Shown in pieces: positions 17,472 through 27,516 of a stretch of 64,000 nt of DNA. Positions within the stretch are counted from its first letter, which is position 1. Each line of letters begins with the position of its first letter. The DNA is from Stutzerimonas stutzeri (lineage in GTDB: Bacteria; Pseudomonadota; Gammaproteobacteria; Pseudomonadales; Pseudomonadaceae). The notes beneath the pieces were generated by a model, which saw nothing but the letters and a program-made list of their open reading frames with translations, searched no databases and was not told where the DNA came from. A program made the translations under genes and the position numbers. The stretch covers positions 118,778 to 182,777 of the forward strand of contig DDVX01000020.1 of assembly GCA_002345575.1 (NCBI GenBank), read 5' to 3'.

Positions 17472-18164
17472 TCAAGCGACTTCGACACCCTCTCCGGCAG
17501 ACATCACCAGCGGCCTGATCTTCTGTAACTGGGTTTCCAGAGAGTAGGTCAGGCTAGATGCCATGGAAAAGAAGGTGAGAAAGGCCTTCAGGTTGGAATC
17601 GCCGTGGCAGGTGTCATGAATACGTTGCCAGAATGCCTGATTGACCAGCTGCAGCTGTTGGAACGAGTGCACCAATCCACGTAGTTCCCAGTCAGCATGC
17701 CGTCCCTCGCGCAAGTTGAAATACTGCCTGGCCAGATAAAGGGAAACGGCCCGCAGCACGAATTCGTGATTGCTGGCAAAAGGCAGGTGCTGCTGCGCCA
17801 TGGGCCTAAGTTTCCCAAGAACCGGGCAGACGCTGGTTGCCATGATTACGCCCAGCAACGCACGCAGGCCTTCATCCAACCCGACCATCTTGTTGTATTC
17901 ACGCTCCGGTGTATGCACCCAGACCTGCGCCTTCCGCACGGCCGGCAACCCCTGAAAATCCTCGATCACGCGATGCAGGTCCACCGCAGCTGGACAGTGG
18001 CTGAACTCGTCCCGGCTCAGCGGACAGTTAACGCAACGCTGATGCTCGAGACGCGTCCATTTTGGCGCCTGGGCAGCTAGCTCCCTGTCGTACTCGCGAT
18101 CCATTTCGATGCGGTAACTGAAGGTATGCTCATCGTCCAGAGTGATGCGATATTCGATGGCCAT
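17472..18164 (-). CDS. Uncharacterised cysteine-containing protein (possibly DUF6901)
   Basis: 230-residue soluble protein starting MAIEYRITLDDEHTFSYRIE. A cysteine cluster CVNCPLSRDEFSHCP lies at about residues 43-57, with a further Cys near 113 (SVCPVLGKLRPMAQQHLP) and one near 188 (HDTCHGD). The rest looks alpha-helical. I believe it belongs to a Pseudomonas family listed as DUF6901, but that is memory only. The cysteines could bind a metal. It stands alone between usp and uup. Confidence 0.7.
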   Translation of the reverse strand: MAIEYRITLDDEHTFSYRIEMDREYDRELAAQAPKWTRLEHQRCVNCPLSRDEFSHCPAAVDLHRVIEDFQGLPAVRKAQVWVHTPEREYNKMVGLDEGLRALLGVIMATSVCPVLGKLRPMAQQHLPFASNHEFVLRAVSLYLARQYFNLREGRHADWELRGLVHSFQQLQLVNQAFWQRIHDTCHGDSNLKAFLTFFSMASSLTYSLETQLQKIRPLVMSAGEGVEVA

Positions 18165-18265
18165 TTACGCTCCGCAATGATGGCAAACATACATCACCCA
18201 TTAAAATACGACCTGCCCCTGATCGCATTGATCCAACTCAAACGCCAGACGGCATGCGCTGACTA

Positions 18266-20167
18266 TCAGCCTTCCAGCTCAGCCCAGCGCTCCAGCAATC
18301 CATCGAGCTCTTGCTGCAAGCTTTCCAACCGCGCCAGGACCGCGGCCGAGGTATCAGCCGGCTGCTGATAGAAACTCGCATCCGAGATTTCCAGCTGCAG
18401 CGCTTCGATGGCCTTTTCCAACTCATCGATCTGGCCGGGAAGCGCTTCCAGCTCACGTTGCAACTTGTAGCTGAGCTTCTTCTTTACCGGCGGCGCATCT
18501 GCAACTGGCACCGCAACAGCCTCGGCCTTGGCTTCCTTAGCTTCGGCCAGAGTTTCGGCAACCCCAAGCAATCGTGGCGAGCCGCCCTGGCGCAGCCAGT
18601 CCTCGTAGCCGCCGACATATTCGCGCACCACACCATTGCCTTCGAATACCAGAGTGCTGGTAGCCACGTTGTCGAGAAACGCACGGTCGTGGCTGACTAT
18701 CAGTACGGTGCCCTGGAAGCTACCCAGCACTTCTTCCAGCAACTCCAGGGTTTCCACGTCGAGGTCGTTGGTCGGTTCGTCAAGCACCAGCAGATTGGCC
18801 GGCTTACTGAACAGCCTGGCGAGCAAGAGTCGTGCCCGCTCACCACCGGATAACGCCTTCACCGGCGTACGCGCGCGCTGCGGACTGAAGAGGAAGTCGC
18901 CCAGATAGCTCAGCACATGGCGGTTCTGGCCATCAATGGTGATGAAGTCACGGCCTTCGGCGACATTGTCGATAACGGTCTTTTCCAGATCCAGCTGGTG
19001 ACGCAACTGGTCGAAATACGCCACTTCCAGTTTGGTACCGGCCTCGACCTTGCCACTGGTCGGCTGCAGATCACCAAGCAGCAGTTTGAGCAACGTGGTC
19101 TTTCCAGTGCCATTGGCGCCCAGCAGACCGATACGGTCGCTACGCTGCAGGACCATGGAAAAATCACGGATCAGCGGCTCACCGCCCGGATGGGCGAAGC
19201 TCACGTTCTCTACGACGATAACCTGCTTGCCGGACTTCTCCGCCGCCTCAATCTGAATATTGGCCTTGCCCTGCTTTTCGCGGCGCTCGCTGCGTTCAGC
19301 ACGCAACGCCTTGAGCGCACGCACGCGGCCCTCGTTGCGGGTGCGACGGGCCTTGATGCCCTGACGAATCCAGACTTCCTCTTGGGCCAGCTTCTTGTCG
19401 AACAGCGCGTTGGCGGTTTCTTCAGCCGCCATCTGCTGCTCCTTGTGCACCAGGAAGCTTGCGTAGTCACCGTTCCAGTCGATCATATGGCCGCGGTCCA
19501 GTTCGAGGATGCGCGTGGCGACGTTCTGCAGGAAGGCACGGTCGTGGGTAATGAACAGCACGGCGCCGTTGAAACCGAGCAGCGCTTCTTCCAGCCAGGC
19601 AATGGCACCGATATCCAGGTGGTTGGTGGGCTCGTCCAGTAGCAGCAGGTCGGGCTCGGAAACCAAGGCCTGGGCCAGCAGCACACGTCGGCGCCAACCG
19701 CCGGACAGCTCAGCCAGAGTCTTTTCGGCCGGCAACTGCAGGCGGCTCAGGGTGCTGTCGACAAGCTGTTGCAGACGCCAGCCATCCTTCGCTTCAAGCT
19801 CCTGCTGAACATGCATGAGTTTTTCTAGGTCGGCGTCATCGCGGATGTTCTGGCTAAGATGGTGGTACTCGGCGAGCAACTGGCCGACACCGGACAGTCC
19901 TTCGGCCACCACATCGAACACGGTACGCTCGTCGGCCAACGGCAATTCCTGTGGCAGCTCGCCGATCTTCAGCCCCGGCGCGCGCCAGATTTCGCCATCG
20001 TCCGGCAGCTGGCTGCCTTTTACCAGGCTCAGCATGCTGGATTTTCCCGTGCCGTTGCGGCCGATGATGCAGACCCGCTCACCTCGCGCAATCTGCCAGG
20101 ACACCCCGTCGAGCAGGGGATGAGTGCCGTAGGCGAGGGACACTTCGGTCAATTTGAGCAGGGTCAT
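18266..20167 (-). CDS. uup: ABC-F ATPase Uup
   Basis: Soluble 633-residue ABC-F protein with two ATPase domains. The first has Walker A GRNGTGKSSML and signature LSGGWRRRVLLAQAL; the second has GANGTGKTTLLKLL and LSGGERARLLLARLF. Both Walker B motifs end in LLLDEPTNHLD / LVLDEPTNDLD. The P-site tRNA-interaction linker lies between them (FDKKLAQEEVWIRQGIKARRTRNEGRVRALKAL, shown in part). A C-terminal coiled coil from about 560 is the Uup-specific DNA-binding domain. Uup acts on ribosomes and in transposon precise excision. GGAGG precedes the ATG. Confidence 0.95.
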   Translation of the reverse strand: MTLLKLTEVSLAYGTHPLLDGVSWQIARGERVCIIGRNGTGKSSMLSLVKGSQLPDDGEIWRAPGLKIGELPQELPLADERTVFDVVAEGLSGVGQLLAEYHHLSQNIRDDADLEKLMHVQQELEAKDGWRLQQLVDSTLSRLQLPAEKTLAELSGGWRRRVLLAQALVSEPDLLLLDEPTNHLDIGAIAWLEEALLGFNGAVLFITHDRAFLQNVATRILELDRGHMIDWNGDYASFLVHKEQQMAAEETANALFDKKLAQEEVWIRQGIKARRTRNEGRVRALKALRAERSERREKQGKANIQIEAAEKSGKQVIVVENVSFAHPGGEPLIRDFSMVLQRSDRIGLLGANGTGKTTLLKLLLGDLQPTSGKVEAGTKLEVAYFDQLRHQLDLEKTVIDNVAEGRDFITIDGQNRHVLSYLGDFLFSPQRARTPVKALSGGERARLLLARLFSKPANLLVLDEPTNDLDVETLELLEEVLGSFQGTVLIVSHDRAFLDNVATSTLVFEGNGVVREYVGGYEDWLRQGGSPRLLGVAETLAEAKEAKAEAVAVPVADAPPVKKKLSYKLQRELEALPGQIDELEKAIEALQLEISDASFYQQPADTSAAVLARLESLQQELDGLLERWAELEG

Positions 20168-20403
20168 GACTACCTCCGTAAAACAGGGCGCGCATTCTAG
20201 CAGACCGCCAGGAAACTACCCGTACGACCGCAAGGGCTGGATACCCGCCAGCGACGTTGCCGCTTTGTGCTGCTACGAGCAGATGCCCTTCATCGGAAGT
20301 CCGGCTTTGTTTGTTTCAAGAGCTTAAACCGCGTTTAACTACCTGACAGGCCACGCTAAGCTAGCCGCCGGACATCTCTCCTTGCCCCGTCTTCGGAAGT
20401 ATC

Positions 20404-22332
20404 ATGCGCGGTCGCCTTTCCAGTTTCTGTTTCTGCCTGCTTTTCGCTACCGTCACCCTGCAAAATGCCCACGCCGCCACTCTCGAGCAACAACGTCGCT
20501 ATTACGACGAAGCCAAGCAGGCGCTGGCCAAGGGCGACAGCGGCCCTTATCGGCGTTACGCCAGCGCGCTGCGCGATTACCCCCTCGAGCCCTACCTGGC
20601 CTATGACGATCTGACCGCAAGGCTCAAGTCGGCCAGCAATAACGAAGTCGAGAAGTTTCTTGCCGAGCATGGCGACCTGCCCCAGATCAGCTGGATGATA
20701 CTGCGTTGGCTGCGACTGCTGGCCGCGCGTGGTGACTGGCAACCCTTCGTCCGCTACTACGACCCCAAGATGAATTTCACCGAGCTGGACTGCCTGTACG
20801 GCCAGTACCAACTCACCAATGGCGAGGTGCAGGGAGGCTACGCTACTGCCCAGCAGCTCTGGCTGGTAGGCAAGTCGCAACACAATTCATGTGACGCACT
20901 GTTCGAGCGCTGGAGCGCTGCCGGGCAGCTCACCGAGGATCTGCGCTGGCAGCGCCTCAAACTGGCCGTCGAAAGCGGCAACTACGGTCTGGCCGCATTT
21001 CTGGCCAAGAACCTGCCGACTCTTAAGGATCAGGGTGAGCGCCTGATTGAGGTTGCGCAGAAGCCGCAATTGCTGAAACAGCCTGAACGCTTTGCCGCGA
21101 CCAACCAGGCCACTGCCGATATCGTCTCGCTTGGTCTGCGCCGCATGGCGCGACAAGACCCGGAGCAAGCCCTCGCGCTGCTCGACGGCTATGCCCGACG
21201 TTTGTCTTTCTCGTTGGAAGAAAAAGTCGCTATCGCACGGCAGATTGGCCTGACCTTGGCCAAGCGCTTTGACCCGCGCGCGCTTCCAGTAATGGCCGAG
21301 TACGATCCGCAACTTCGCGACAACACAGTCAGCGAATGGCGCGCGCGCCTGCTGCTACGCCTGGGCCGCTGGGATGAAGCTCATGCCCTGACCCAGCGCT
21401 TCCCCGAAGAGCTGGCCAGCAGCAACCGTTGGCGCTACTGGAAAGCACGCAGCCTGGAGCTGGCGCAGCCCAACGACAAACAGGCCGCCGTGCTCTACAA
21501 GCCCGTCGCCACCGAGCGAGATTTCTACGGATTTCTTTCCGCCGATCGCATCCAGGCGCCTTATGCCTTCAATCACCAGCCGATGAAACTGGATCCAAAG
21601 GTGGTGCGCAAGGTGCGTAACACTGCCGGCATTCGTCGTGCTCTGGAATTCCATGCGCGCGGGCAGATCGTCGACGGTCGCCGTGAGTGGTACCACGTTA
21701 GCCGCCTCTTCAGCCGCGAGGAATTGGTAGCCCAGGCGCGCCTGGCCTACGATATGGAGTGGTATTTCCCGGCTATCCGCACCATCAGCCAAGCGCAATA
21801 TTGGGACGATCTGGACATCCGCTTTCCCATGGCCCACCGCAGCAGCCTGCTCAACGCAGCCAAGGCGCGGGACATCCACCCAAGCTGGGCGTTCGCTATT
21901 ACCCGCCAGGAAAGCGGCTTCATGGCCGATGCACGCTCCCATGTGGGCGCCACCGGTTTGATGCAGCTGATGCCGGCCACCGCCAAGGAAACAGCCAAAC
22001 GCTTCAACATTCCGCTGTCGTCGCACCAGCAGGTCCTTAACCCCAACACCAACATTCAACTGGGCACCGCCTATCTCAGCCAGATCTACGGGCAGTTCAA
22101 GGGCAATCGGGTACTGGCCTCGGCTGCCTACAACGCCGGGCCCGGTCGGGTGCGCCAGTGGCTGAGAAACGCCGAACATCTGCCGTTCGACGTCTGGGTG
22201 GAAAATATTCCCTTCGATGAAACGCGCCAGTACGTACAGAACGTGCTGACCTACTCAGTGATTTACGGACAGAAACTCAACGCCCCACAGCCGCTTATCG
22301 AGTGGCACGAGCGTTATTTCGATACACAGTGA
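20404..22332 (+). CDS. slt: Soluble lytic murein transglycosylase Slt70
   Basis: Periplasmic 642-residue transglycosylase. The signal peptide is residues 1-24 (CFCLLFATVTLQNAHA, cleavage after AHA-A). A long superhelical U-domain (about 30-440) surrounds the ring, then an L-domain, then the catalytic SLT domain from about 475. That domain contains the Glu of AITRQESGFMADARSHVGA, the motif GLMQLMPATAKETAKRF, and AYNAGPGRVRQWL. Cleavage yields 1,6-anhydromuropeptides, so it feeds the same recycling route as NagZ in this window. The stop is 12 bases from the convergent MOSC gene. Confidence 0.95.
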   Translation: MRGRLSSFCFCLLFATVTLQNAHAATLEQQRRYYDEAKQALAKGDSGPYRRYASALRDYPLEPYLAYDDLTARLKSASNNEVEKFLAEHGDLPQISWMILRWLRLLAARGDWQPFVRYYDPKMNFTELDCLYGQYQLTNGEVQGGYATAQQLWLVGKSQHNSCDALFERWSAAGQLTEDLRWQRLKLAVESGNYGLAAFLAKNLPTLKDQGERLIEVAQKPQLLKQPERFAATNQATADIVSLGLRRMARQDPEQALALLDGYARRLSFSLEEKVAIARQIGLTLAKRFDPRALPVMAEYDPQLRDNTVSEWRARLLLRLGRWDEAHALTQRFPEELASSNRWRYWKARSLELAQPNDKQAAVLYKPVATERDFYGFLSADRIQAPYAFNHQPMKLDPKVVRKVRNTAGIRRALEFHARGQIVDGRREWYHVSRLFSREELVAQARLAYDMEWYFPAIRTISQAQYWDDLDIRFPMAHRSSLLNAAKARDIHPSWAFAITRQESGFMADARSHVGATGLMQLMPATAKETAKRFNIPLSSHQQVLNPNTNIQLGTAYLSQIYGQFKGNRVLASAAYNAGPGRVRQWLRNAEHLPFDVWVENIPFDETRQYVQNVLTYSVIYGQKLNAPQPLIEWHERYFDTQ

Positions 22333-22344
22333 GACGACAAGCGC

Positions 22345-23148
22345 TTACTCGAGGACTTCCACCGGCATGCCTTCGACCAGGGGGCCGGTACCTTCAGCAA
22401 TCAGATTCTGGCCGAAGAGTACGCCGTCTCTGCCCTTGCGGTATGTCAGCAACGTCGCCATCGGCTCCAGGTCGGGGCTACGCTGCGCCGTCGCCGGATC
22501 GAGGATTGGAATCGAGCAGCGGGTACAGGGCTTGACCATGCGAAACTCGATGTCGCCGATGCGAATGCGCTTCCAACTGTCCTCGGCATAGGGCTCCGCA
22601 CCGGCTACCACCAGACTGGGCCGGAAGCGCAGCATCTCCAACGGTCTGCCGATCCTCGCGCACAGATCATCCAGTGACGCCTGCCCGATCAGCATGAAGG
22701 GGAAACCGTCGGTGAAAGCAGTAAGCTCACCATCACGGGCGAAGTTCAGATCAACCTGAATGGCATCGTCTTCCGGCAAGTACACCAGGCGCACCGCGCG
22801 GCCAAGAAAGTCGCTCAGCCACTGGGCCACTTCGTCACCGCAATCTGGCACACGCACCACCTCACGCCAGATGAAGGAACCCCGCAACGGTGCCGAAGTC
22901 GTCGGCACCGGCACTTCCAGCTCGCACATATCGGGAGCACTCAGCCGCGCGCGACCTTCACCCTGCCAGCGCAGTTGCAGCAGCGCCATGGCAGGCACCG
23001 AGCGCTGCGTGAGAAACCGCCCGTTGGTGGCGTCAATCAGCATCCAGCGCCGGTCGCCGTGCAATCCAAGGGGTCCGCAATACGCCTGTTCGAGCCGTTC
23101 ACCCGCGCCGGATTTGAGGGGGTAGCGATAGAGTGCAGACAGGTGCAT
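22345..23148 (-). CDS. MOSC domain-containing protein (YcbX-like)
   Basis: 267 residues with an N-terminal MOSC_N beta barrel (LSALYRYPLKSGAGERL, GLHGDRRWMLIDATNGRFLTQR) and a C-terminal MOSC domain carrying the conserved Cys in KPCTRCSIPILDP. The family includes molybdenum-cofactor-dependent N-hydroxylated-compound reductases (YcbX, mARC). It lacks the ferredoxin domain of E. coli YcbX. The start is the ATG at 23148, which lies 19 bases after the cheV stop; the longer frame runs into cheV. Confidence 0.88.
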   Translation of the reverse strand: MHLSALYRYPLKSGAGERLEQAYCGPLGLHGDRRWMLIDATNGRFLTQRSVPAMALLQLRWQGEGRARLSAPDMCELEVPVPTTSAPLRGSFIWREVVRVPDCGDEVAQWLSDFLGRAVRLVYLPEDDAIQVDLNFARDGELTAFTDGFPFMLIGQASLDDLCARIGRPLEMLRFRPSLVVAGAEPYAEDSWKRIRIGDIEFRMVKPCTRCSIPILDPATAQRSPDLEPMATLLTYRKGRDGVLFGQNLIAEGTGPLVEGMPVEVLE

Positions 23149-23167
23149 GGTGCCCTCGATGTTCAGA

Positions 23168-24109
23168 TCATTTGGTTGAGTTCGGCTCATCCTGCAGCAA
23201 GCGTTCGCGAACGACATCAACCAGTTTTTCCGGCTGGAATTTTGAAAGAAAGTTGTCGCAGCCGACCTTCTTCACCATCGCCAAGTTGAAGCTGCCCGAC
23301 AACGATGTATGCAAAACCACGTACAGATCACGCAGGCGCCGGTCTTCGCGAATCTCGGTAGTGAGGCGATAACCGTCCATTTCAGGCATTTCGGCATCAG
23401 TGAAAACCATCAGCAACTTGTCGGTCAGCACCTCGCCAGCATCGGCCCACGCCTTGAGCTTGTTCAGGCCTTTCAGGCCATCACTGGCCGAGTGTACGGT
23501 GATGCCGAGCTGGCCGAGGGTTTCGCGCAGCTGCGACAGGGCGACATTCGAGTCGTCGACACATAGCACCTCGCGGCCCTTGGCTCGCTCGAGTACCGGG
23601 TCGGCGAGGCGCTCAGGGGAGATGCTGCTGTCGTAGGGCACGATTTCCGCGAGCACCTTTTCCACATCGATCACTTCAACCAGCTCCTCATCCACCTTGG
23701 TGATGGCCGTCAGATAATGCTGGCGCCCTGCTGTGGTGGGGGGCGGCAGCACCTCTTCCCAGTTGAGGTTGAGGATGCGATCCACCCCGCCGACCAGAAA
23801 TGCCTGAACCGAGCGGTTGTATTCGGTGACGATGATGGTGCTGTTCTCGTCGGGCACCAGCGGGCGCAAGCCGATGGCTCGTGACAGATCGATGACCGGC
23901 AGCGTTTGCCCACGTAGATTGACCACGCCACAGACCGAGCCATGCCGATGCGGCATCAGTGTCATCTTCGGCAGCCGGACTACTTCCTGCACCTTGAACA
24001 CGTTGATGGCGAACTTCTGCCGGCCCGCAAGCCTGAACATGAGGATTTCCAGGCGATTCTGGCCTACCAAGCGGGTGCGTTGATCGACTGAATCGAGAAT
24101 GCCGGCCAT
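23168..24109 (-). CDS. cheV: Chemotaxis coupling protein CheV
   Basis: 313 residues: a CheW-like coupling domain (about 12-165, with INVFKVQEVVRLP and GVVNLRGQTLPVIDLSRAIG) fused to a receiver domain (about 175-305). In the receiver the phospho-acceptor Asp lies in MVFTDAEMPEMDGYRL and an acidic pair is in VLCVDDSNVA. CheV links chemoreceptors to the CheA kinase and adapts by phosphorylation. I chose the ATG at 24109 (MAGILDSVDQRT); upstream ATGs are not conserved-looking. It stands apart from other chemotaxis genes. Confidence 0.94.
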   Translation of the reverse strand: MAGILDSVDQRTRLVGQNRLEILMFRLAGRQKFAINVFKVQEVVRLPKMTLMPHRHGSVCGVVNLRGQTLPVIDLSRAIGLRPLVPDENSTIIVTEYNRSVQAFLVGGVDRILNLNWEEVLPPPTTAGRQHYLTAITKVDEELVEVIDVEKVLAEIVPYDSSISPERLADPVLERAKGREVLCVDDSNVALSQLRETLGQLGITVHSASDGLKGLNKLKAWADAGEVLTDKLLMVFTDAEMPEMDGYRLTTEIREDRRLRDLYVVLHTSLSGSFNLAMVKKVGCDNFLSKFQPEKLVDVVRERLLQDEPNSTK

Positions 24110-24254
24110 GAGATTGGCTCCTTGCTGAATACGGGACATGAAGGGGTATCGGCAGCAAGGCTCGACGCTTGATGTAGCCCAGCACCAATTTGACCTCTCC
24201 ATGATCGGCCCGAAGGGCTAATAGCGCAATGCCACCATGGCTGGCTCTGCTGCT

Positions 24255-25190
24255 TCAGCCAGGCAAATCAAATACCTCCCCCGATGCTGCATCACTGAGC
24301 ACAGGAGAGTCCGCCGGCAAGTGTAGGCGCAAGGCCTTCGAGCGTACGGAAAAGCGCATCTGCTTCGCCGCCGCCGGTTCGCCATCGAGGTTGATATCGA
24401 TCTCTTCCGGCGCCTCGATTTCAAGCCAAGGCAGCCGCGCATTCACCGACACACTGTCGATACCCAGAAGACCGCCACTCAGCAGGGTGCCCAATGTGCC
24501 CACAGTATCGGCTGGCGCCGGAATGATGCACAAATCGAGCAGTCCATCGTCCGTCAGCGCCTGCGGGCACAGCACTTGCCCTCCGCCCGACTGACGCCCA
24601 TTACCGATGCCAATGGCGAGAAAGTCCCCTTCCCATGTGAAATCCGGCCCGGTGAAGCGCCCCCAGGCCGAACTGATTTCACTGAACCGGGTAAGTCCCG
24701 TCAGCAGGTAGGCGCCACCACCCAGGACTTTTTTCAGTTCCTCTGACGTATTCGCAGTGACCTTAGAGCCAAAGCCGCCGGTGGCCATGTTGACGAACGG
24801 CTCGCCATTCATCTCGCCAACGTCGACCGCTATCGCCGAGCTCTCCAACAAAGCCAATGCTTCGAAAGGCTCCAGTGAGATACCGGCAGCGTGGGCAAAA
24901 TCATTGGCCGTGCCCAACGGCATCAGGGCCAGACTTGCGTCGACGCCGCTTTCCAGTAGCGCCTGCGCAACTTCACGCAGTGTGCCGTCGCCACCGCCGG
25001 CAACCAGAGTGCGGTAGCCCTCATCCAACGCTTGCTGAACCATGCGCCGGACATCACCGGGCTCCCAGGTCACGCGCACCGCCAAGTGCCGGCCCAGCTC
25101 TCGCCAGGCGTTGACTGCTGCCCGCACCTCGTCATTGAGCGCCTGTTTTCCATGAAGAATCAGCAACGCCCTGGATAGGTTCATGACCAT
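24255..25190 (-). CDS. yegS: YegS-like diacylglycerol/lipid kinase
   Basis: 311-residue lipid kinase of the DAGK catalytic family. The nucleotide loop is VAGGGDGTLREVAQAL (about residues 63-78) and the motif LMPLGTANDFAHAAG follows at about 95. The C-terminal beta-sandwich carries DGLLDLCIIPA and INLDGEPAAAKQMRFSV. It phosphorylates a lipid (phosphatidylglycerol in E. coli YegS). The start could be MVM at 25190 or the second Met, two codons in. It is transcribed away from the exopolysaccharide locus. Confidence 0.9.
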   Translation of the reverse strand: MVMNLSRALLILHGKQALNDEVRAAVNAWRELGRHLAVRVTWEPGDVRRMVQQALDEGYRTLVAGGGDGTLREVAQALLESGVDASLALMPLGTANDFAHAAGISLEPFEALALLESSAIAVDVGEMNGEPFVNMATGGFGSKVTANTSEELKKVLGGGAYLLTGLTRFSEISSAWGRFTGPDFTWEGDFLAIGIGNGRQSGGGQVLCPQALTDDGLLDLCIIPAPADTVGTLGTLLSGGLLGIDSVSVNARLPWLEIEAPEEIDINLDGEPAAAKQMRFSVRSKALRLHLPADSPVLSDAASGEVFDLPG

Positions 25191-25542
25191 GCTTCCTGTA
25201 ATCGGACCGACAGGTAGGACTCGCCGGCAGCCAATAAGTTGTGAACGTTACAGCGCTCGCTCCGACGCCATCGCCACACGTCGACCGGCAGTCAGAAAAC
25301 CTCGCCACACAAGCCAATAGAAACTATTTTTCTCTTTAATTTCAAGGTGTTGGGCGCGTAAATAAAAATACGCCAACAAAACACCACTTTGCACTCCCAC
25401 GCTGAACTCATTTCACGGGCGGCGGTCGGAGCTGTTGTCCCGTTGCAGCTTGTTGCGCCTGCGTGCTGTCACGCAGATCCAAGGAACGCAGCAACTTGAA
25501 CGAGAACATTGAGCTGACAATAGCTGAAGGAAGGAGCCTTGT
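25191..25542. other. 352-base intergenic region ahead of the exopolysaccharide locus
   Basis: No gene is visible. The centre (about 25320-25385) is A+T rich and holds an imperfect inverted repeat built on TTGG-CG / CGCCAA. The last ~150 bases are G+C richer and run to a strong GGAAGGAG ribosome binding site before 25543. This is the likely promoter and leader of the wca/wzb/wzc operon; I cannot name a -10/-35 pair with confidence. Confidence 0.5.
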
Positions 25543-26967
<1,425 letters not shown>

Positions 26968-27063
26968 CGGATCTTCGCGCGTAAAGGAATGAACCCATGA
27001 AGCGAGCCACTATCGAATGTGCGTTCGGCACCCGCCCGGCTGTCCTTGCAGGAACGCATTGAG

Positions 27064-27501
27064 ATGTTCCAGAACATATTGATTATCTGCGTCGGCAACA
27101 TCTGCAGAAGCCCTGCGGCTGAAGCGTTGCTGCTCCACAAGCTGCAGGGCAAAGGTTTGACGGTCAGCTCGGCCGGCATCGGCGCCTTGGTAGGCAACCC
27201 GATGGACAAGCTCGCCCATCAGGTACTACAGGAGCACGGACTGGAGCATACATCCCACCGTGCACGGCAGGTCGACAGCGAAATGCTGCACCAGGCCGAT
27301 CTGATTCTGACCATGGAGCAAGCCCACATACAGCACCTACGCCAGATCGCCCCCGAAGTACACGGCAAGACCTTTCTCATGGGCAAATGGCTGGACGGCA
27401 TGGAAATACCCGATCCATTTCGTCAATCCAAACCCGCTTTCGACCACGTTCACAGCCTTCTGACGCAAACCGTCGAAAGCTGGCTTCCTTACCTTGATTA
27501 A
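27064..27501 (+). CDS. wzb: Low-molecular-weight protein-tyrosine phosphatase Wzb
   Basis: 145-residue cytoplasmic phosphatase that dephosphorylates the tyrosine kinase Wzc. The P-loop CVGNICRS is at residues 9-16 and the general-acid Asp lies in EIPDPFRQS (about residues 117-125). I chose the ATG at 27064 (MFQNILIICVGN); the in-frame GTG at 27019 adds 15 residues with no family match. It sits between the sugar transferase and wzc, 15 bases before the latter, the classical Wzb-Wzc pairing. Confidence 0.93.
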   Translation: MFQNILIICVGNICRSPAAEALLLHKLQGKGLTVSSAGIGALVGNPMDKLAHQVLQEHGLEHTSHRARQVDSEMLHQADLILTMEQAHIQHLRQIAPEVHGKTFLMGKWLDGMEIPDPFRQSKPAFDHVHSLLTQTVESWLPYLD

Positions 27502-27516
27502 GAAGAAGGAACTTCA

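Noticed and set aside
25421..25430. GGCGGTCGGA resembling the ops/JUMPstart element for RfaH
   Set aside because: The ops core is GGCGGTAG; the essential A is C here and the rest does not match.
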